Source of the DNA: Arenimonas sp049195245
Lineage (GTDB): Bacteria > Pseudomonadota > Gammaproteobacteria > Xanthomonadales > Xanthomonadaceae
Direction: 5' to 3'
NCBI RefSeq assembly: GCF_049195245.1
Contig: NZ_JBMIRR010000026.1
Location: 1 to 64,000, forward strand
Length of the DNA stretch: 64,000 nt
Shown piece by piece: positions 60,375-64,000 of this stretch (its first letter is position 1; each line of letters starts with the position of its first letter). The notes below the pieces were generated by a model. It worked only from the letters and a program-made list of their open reading frames with translations. It was not told where the DNA came from and ran no database searches. A program made the translations under genes and the position numbers.

Positions 60375-61052
60375 TCAGGCGCGCGGGAAGCGGGCCAGCG
60401 CCGTCACCAGGGACTCGGCCATCATGCGCAGGAACAGCGTGCCCATGCCGGGGAAAAACCGGTTCGCGTCCGAGCTGCCGACGCTGAGCAGGCCCACGCC
60501 AGGCAGCGGCAGCAGCACCGCGGAGGCCGCGCGCGCCTGCGCGTCGCCGTAGAGCACCGCCAGCTTGTCCTGGTTGAGGCGACCGCACAGCGGCTCGTTG
60601 CCCACCATGAAATCGCGGAACGGCGCCAGCGTGGCATCGGCCTCGGGCACCACCTGCAGCCACTCGGCCGCCAGCCCGTCCACCGGCTTGAACAGCAGCA
60701 CGCGCACGATCTCGCCGTCGAAGTCCTCACCCAGCACCGCCACCATCGCCTGCAGGGTGCCGGCGGCGCTGTCGGCGCGCATCAGCGCCAGGCTCAGCTG
60801 GTGGGTGCGCACGGCCAGGCGTTCGTTTTCCTGCGCATTGGCGAACAGCTCGTGCAGGCGACGGGTCAGCTCGCGGTTCTTGTCGCGCAGCACGTCGAGC
60901 TGGTAGCTGGCCAGCGATGCGGCCTGCCCTTCTTCCTTGGGCACCACCAGCGACAGCGCCAAGTCGGGGAACTGGGCCAGGAATTTCGGGTGCCGGCGCA
61001 GGAAGGTCGCCACTTCGTGGGCGCCCAGGCGCTCGTTCTTTTCTTCGATCAT
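60375..61052 (-). CDS. DUF484 family protein (YigA-like)
   Basis: A 225-residue protein matching DUF484/YigA: HEVATFLRRHPKFLAQFPDLALSLVVP at the start, a coiled segment (DVLRDKNRELTRRLHELFANAQENERL) and a GAF-like domain ending in MGTLFLRMMAESLVTAL. Function is unknown, but it is almost always between dapF and xerC. It lies 4 bases from xerC. Confidence 0.92.
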   Translation of the reverse strand: MIEEKNERLGAHEVATFLRRHPKFLAQFPDLALSLVVPKEEGQAASLASYQLDVLRDKNRELTRRLHELFANAQENERLAVRTHQLSLALMRADSAAGTLQAMVAVLGEDFDGEIVRVLLFKPVDGLAAEWLQVVPEADATLAPFRDFMVGNEPLCGRLNQDKLAVLYGDAQARAASAVLLPLPGVGLLSVGSSDANRFFPGMGTLFLRMMAESLVTALARFPRA

Positions 61053-61101
61053 TCTCGGGGCTCCTGGAGCGGGGTCGGGCCGGAGATCCGGCGCAAGGGG
61101 T

Positions 61102-61941
61102 TCAACCGTAATCGCCTTCGAAGACGAAGGCGGTGGGGCCGGTCAGCACGATCGGCGCATCGTCGTCGGGCCACTGGATTTCGAGGGTGCCGCCGGGCAG
61201 GTCGACGCGCACGTGCCGGCCCACGCGGCCCTGGCGCACCAGCACTGCCACCGCGGCGCAGGCACCGCTGCCGCAGGCCAGGGTTTCGCCGACGCCGCGC
61301 TCGTAGACGCGCAGGCGGATGTGGTCGGGCGCCAGGATTTCGGCGAAACCGACGTTGACGCCTTCGGGGAATTCCTCGCGCGCCTGCACCATCGGGCCCA
61401 GCAGGTGCACGTCGGTGTCGTCCACCGAGCCCACTTCCAGCACCGCGTGCGGGTTGCCCAGCGACACCGCGCCGAAATGCACTTCGCCGCCGGGCACGGA
61501 CAGGGCGTAGTGCGTGGCCTCGGCGTCGGCGCGCAGCGGGATGCGCGCGGGCGCGAATTCCGGGCGGCCCATGGCCAGGCTGTAGCGGCCGTCGTCGAGC
61601 CGCTGCACTTCGATCGTGCCGGCCGGGCTGTCGAGCAGGAAGTGCCGGCCGGTGGCGGCGCCGTCGCGCTGCAGCCAGGCGGCGACGCAGCGGGCGCCGT
61701 TGCCGCACTGCTGGGCCGGCGAGCCGTCCACGTTCCAGATGCGGTAGCGCGCGACCACGTCGTGGCGGCTGCTGTCCTCGATGGTCAGCAACTGGTCGAA
61801 ACCGATGCCGGTGTGGCGGTTGCCCATCTCGCGCACTCGCTCGGGCGACGGCGCGGGCTGGCCGCCGCGCAGGTCCAGCACCACGAAGTCGTTGCCTGCG
61901 CCGTGCATCTTGTCGAACCGCAGGGATCGCACGGAGGTCAT
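61102..61941 (-). CDS. dapF: Diaminopimelate epimerase
   Basis: DapF interconverts LL- and meso-diaminopimelate for lysine and peptidoglycan synthesis. The 279-residue protein starts SLRFDKMHGAGNDFVVLD and carries both catalytic cysteines, in QQCGNGARCVA and ETLACGSGACAA, and the GNPHAV loop. ATG 61941 is chosen because it matches the family and overlaps the lptM stop (ATGA). Confidence 0.97.
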   Translation of the reverse strand: MTSVRSLRFDKMHGAGNDFVVLDLRGGQPAPSPERVREMGNRHTGIGFDQLLTIEDSSRHDVVARYRIWNVDGSPAQQCGNGARCVAAWLQRDGAATGRHFLLDSPAGTIEVQRLDDGRYSLAMGRPEFAPARIPLRADAEATHYALSVPGGEVHFGAVSLGNPHAVLEVGSVDDTDVHLLGPMVQAREEFPEGVNVGFAEILAPDHIRLRVYERGVGETLACGSGACAAVAVLVRQGRVGRHVRVDLPGGTLEIQWPDDDAPIVLTGPTAFVFEGDYG

Positions 61942-62060
61942 GGGCCGGCGGCGGGCTCGGTCTTGTCGGGCTTTGCAGGTTGCACGAGGTCGCCCTTGGT
62001 GCCGCAGGCGGCGACCAGGACGAGGCTCAGGAGCAGCAGGGCGAGTCGGGTCGTCTTCAT
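61938..62060 (-). CDS. lptM: LptM-like (YifL) small lipoprotein
   Basis: A 40-residue lipoprotein starting KTTRLALLLLSLVLVAAC, with Cys19 as lipid anchor followed by GTKGDL, the conserved LptM/YifL motif, and a charged Pro/Lys tail. In E. coli the protein assists folding of the LPS translocon LptD. Its place directly upstream of dapF, with a 4-base overlap, is the same as in E. coli. Both the motif and the context support the call. Confidence 0.85.
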   Translation of the reverse strand: MKTTRLALLLLSLVLVAACGTKGDLVQPAKPDKTEPAAGP

Positions 62061-62107
62061 GGCGCGAGTATAGTCCGGGGCATGTGCAATGGGCCCTGAG
62101 GTGGCGA

Positions 62108-62752
62108 ATGGCGCTTTCGAGCTGGTTGATGATATCCGCGGCGGTGGCGCTGGTGCTGGCGCTGTGGGCGCTGCTGCGGCGGTCCAGGGGCGGTGGCCGG
62201 GTGGTGTCGCGCGTGCTGGGCGTGGGCCTGCTGGGCCTGGCGCTGGTGCTGGGCGGGGCCGGGGTGCTGCTGCGCAACTACGCCTGGCTGCTGGAGGACG
62301 TACCGGCCGCGACGATTTCCCTGCGCCAGCTGGGGCCGCAGCGGTTCGAGGCCACGCTGCAGGCCGAGGGCGGCGAGCCGCGTGTGTTCACCCTGCTGGG
62401 CGACGAATGGCAGCTGGATGCGCGGGTGATCCGCTGGACGCTGCCGGGCCAGCTGGCCGGCATTCCGCCCGTGTACCACTTCGAGCGGCTGTCGGGCCGG
62501 TACGGCGATCCCAAGCAGGAGCTTTCGGCGCAGCGCAGCGTGCATGACCTGCGGCAGGACTGGGATTTCTGGGCCTTCCGCGAGCGCTGGCTGGCGGACC
62601 TGCCGATCGTGGATGCGCGCTGGGGTAGTGCGGCGTATTTGCCGATGCTGGATGGGGCGCGGTATCAGGTTTACGTGAGTCCGCGGGGGGGATTGGTCGC
62701 TCGGCCGGCGGATGCGGCTACGGAGGCGTTGTTGGATCAGGCGGGGTGGTGA
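62108..62752 (+). CDS. Hypothetical membrane-anchored protein
   Basis: A 214-residue protein with two N-terminal membrane helices (about residues 5-20 and 32-52) and an outside domain containing FTLLGDEWQLDARVIRW and YHFERLSGRYGD. This resembles a multidrug-transporter-associated or DUF-type periplasmic domain but I cannot name it. The gene is divergent from lptM, 47 bases apart, and convergent with the oligopeptidase across the 82-nt hairpin. Confidence 0.7.
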   Translation: MALSSWLMISAAVALVLALWALLRRSRGGGRVVSRVLGVGLLGLALVLGGAGVLLRNYAWLLEDVPAATISLRQLGPQRFEATLQAEGGEPRVFTLLGDEWQLDARVIRWTLPGQLAGIPPVYHFERLSGRYGDPKQELSAQRSVHDLRQDWDFWAFRERWLADLPIVDARWGSAAYLPMLDGARYQVYVSPRGGLVARPADAATEALLDQAGW

Positions 62753-62763
62753 GGGAAAGATTT

Positions 62764-62845
62764 CGTACCAGGTACAAATATGAACGGGCCCGGATGTCAG
62801 CTTGCTGGCTGATATCCGGGCCCGCTCATATTTGTACCTGGTACG
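62764..62845. terminator. 82-nt long hairpin between convergent genes, TACCWGGTA family
   Basis: The 38-base left arm (62764-62801) and right arm (62808-62845) differ at two positions only. The arms begin with CGTACCAGGTAC and contain AAATATG and CGGGCCCGG; the loop is six bases. It lies 11 bases after one stop and 9 before the other, so it can terminate both transcripts. The GTACCWGGTAC ends resemble the core of the 23-bp palindromes. Confidence 0.8.
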
Positions 62846-62854
62846 TTCGCTTCG

Positions 62855-64000
62855 TCAGGGGGTCATGCCGAGGCGTTCCATGACGAAGGCGTATTCTTCG
62901 GCGCGCTCGCGGTAGCGCTGGAAGCGGCCGGACTTGCCGCCGTGACCGGCTTCCATGTTGGTGCGCAGCAGCAGCGGGTTGGCGTCGGTCTTCTTGGCGC
63001 GCAGCCGGGCGACCCACTTGGCGGGTTCGAAGTACTGCACCTGCGAATCCCACAGGCCGGTGGTGACCAGCATGGACGGATAGGCCTTGGCCTCGACCTG
63101 GTCGTAGGGCGAGTACGACAGCATGTAGTCGTAGTACTTCGGATCCTTGGGGTTGCCCCACTCGTCGAACTCGTTGGTGGTCAGCGGGATCGACTCGTCC
63201 AGCATCGTGGTCACCACGTCCACGAAGGGCACGTGCGCGACGATGACGCGGTACTTCTCCGGCGCCAGGTTGGCGATGGCGCCCATCAGCAGGCCGCCGG
63301 CGCTGCCGCCCATCGCGGCCACGCGGTCGGGCGCCGCGAACTTCTCCTTCACCAGGAAGTCGGTGACGTCGATGAAGTCGGTGAAGGTGTTGGCCTTCTT
63401 GAGCAGCTTGCCGTCCTCGTACCAGCTGCGGCCCATCTCCTGGCCGCCGCGGATGTGCGCCACCGCGTACACCGCGCCGCGGTCCACCAGGCTGAGCGCG
63501 TTGGCGTTGAAGCCCGGGTCACTGCTGCTGCCGTAGGAACCGTAGGAGTACTGGTACAGCGGGGTCTTGCCGTCCTTGACGAAGCCCTTGCGGTACAGCA
63601 CCGACACCGGCACGCGGGTGCCGTCGCGGGCCGTGGCCCACAGGCGCTCGGTGACGTAGTTGGCCTTGTCGAAGCCGCCCAGCACCGGCTGCTCCTTGAG
63701 CAGCTTGCGCTCGCCGGTACGCACGTTCACTTCGAAGGTGCTGGCCGGGGTGGTGAGCGAGGTGTAGGTGTAGCGCAGCCAGTCGGTGCCCGGCTCGGCG
63801 TTCACCGACGTGCTCATCGCGTAGGCCGATTCCTCGGCCTTGACGAACTCCTCGCTGCCGTCGTCCTTGCGCACGCGCACGCGCTGCAGGCCGCCGGAGC
63901 GCTCGTTGATGGCCATGAAGCCCTTGAACAGCTCGACGCCGGCGATCAGCACGTCGTCCGAATGCGCCACCAGCTCCTTCCAGCCAGCGCGGTCACCCCA
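62855..64000 (-). CDS. S9 family oligopeptidase B-like, 5' end outside window
   Basis: The C-terminal 382 residues of a prolyl-oligopeptidase-type enzyme. The end of the propeller is followed by the hydrolase domain with catalytic serine in MGGSAGGLLMGA, aspartate expected in the DSQVQYFEPAKW region, and histidine in MEAGHGGKSGR. YQYSYGSYGSSSDPGF and HIRGGQEMGRSWYEDGK are typical of PtrB (oligopeptidase B), which cuts after basic residues in short peptides. The signal peptide region is not in view. Confidence 0.9.
   Translation of the reverse strand, partial: WGDRAGWKELVAHSDDVLIAGVELFKGFMAINERSGGLQRVRVRKDDGSEEFVKAEESAYAMSTSVNAEPGTDWLRYTYTSLTTPASTFEVNVRTGERKLLKEQPVLGGFDKANYVTERLWATARDGTRVPVSVLYRKGFVKDGKTPLYQYSYGSYGSSSDPGFNANALSLVDRGAVYAVAHIRGGQEMGRSWYEDGKLLKKANTFTDFIDVTDFLVKEKFAAPDRVAAMGGSAGGLLMGAIANLAPEKYRVIVAHVPFVDVVTTMLDESIPLTTNEFDEWGNPKDPKYYDYMLSYSPYDQVEAKAYPSMLVTTGLWDSQVQYFEPAKWVARLRAKKTDANPLLLRTNMEAGHGGKSGRFQRYRERAEEYAFVMERLGMTP

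Overview
The window is a GC-rich (roughly 70% by eye) bacterial chromosome segment from a gammaproteobacterium, most likely the family Xanthomonadaceae/Lysobacteraceae. Support: tsaD divergent from rpsU-yqeY-(methyltransferase)-dnaG, the lptM-dapF-DUF484-xerC block, an hslV with an N-terminal prosegment, a complete ctaCDGE/ctaAB/SURF1 oxidase locus, and integron attC sites of the type I know from xanthomonad chromosomes. The genus cannot be fixed from the sequence alone. No rRNA, tRNA or CRISPR array was seen.

Layout. 0-7 kb: a YkuD transpeptidase, a membrane protein, folK-folB, tsaD, then rpsU, yqeY, a methyltransferase and dnaG. 7-11.2 kb: an S9 peptidase convergent with a BlaI-type repressor plus M56/TonB sensor pair that has a clear promoter and operator. 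11.2-19.2 kb: cytochrome c oxidase subunits and assembly factors with heme O/heme A synthases, nearly all on the minus strand. 19.5-22.7 kb: bifunctional putA. 22.7-24.6 kb: a REP-associated tyrosine transposase (RAYT) bracketed by its own palindromic repeats, plus a secreted hypothetical. 24.6-30.4 kb: an ExeA/GspB pair, a rhomboid protease, a DUF1820 protein and a TPR/O-GlcNAc-transferase-like protein.

30.4-33.1 kb is a decayed chromosomal integron: the last third of an integron integrase on the minus strand, then five small plus-strand cassettes separated by attC sites. Two att sites have lost their central hairpin and one cassette gene has an in-frame amber stop. 33.1-38.7 kb is an accessory run of small orphan genes (lipoprotein, membrane proteins, iron-permease-like, Zn-ribbon, DUF4256, NTF2-like, DUF4262), including one frameshifted gene.

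38.7-64 kb returns to housekeeping and secreted functions: ctpA-envC-gpmI, a repeat protein built on ETVNGGI units, an M28 peptidase, a hydrolase, a compact DUF1993/hydroxylase/sulfotransferase/MFS operon, an M1 aminopeptidase, ubiE, an ECF sigma factor, hslVU, an amidohydrolase, xerC-DUF484-dapF-lptM, and an oligopeptidase cut by the window end.

Two things stand out. One is the integron remnant. The other is a family of 23-bp palindromes (six copies), four of which carry a GTCTCA box at exactly 8 nt, centred on the RAYT gene. A separate 82-nt hairpin near 62.8 kb shares the same TACCWGGTA core.
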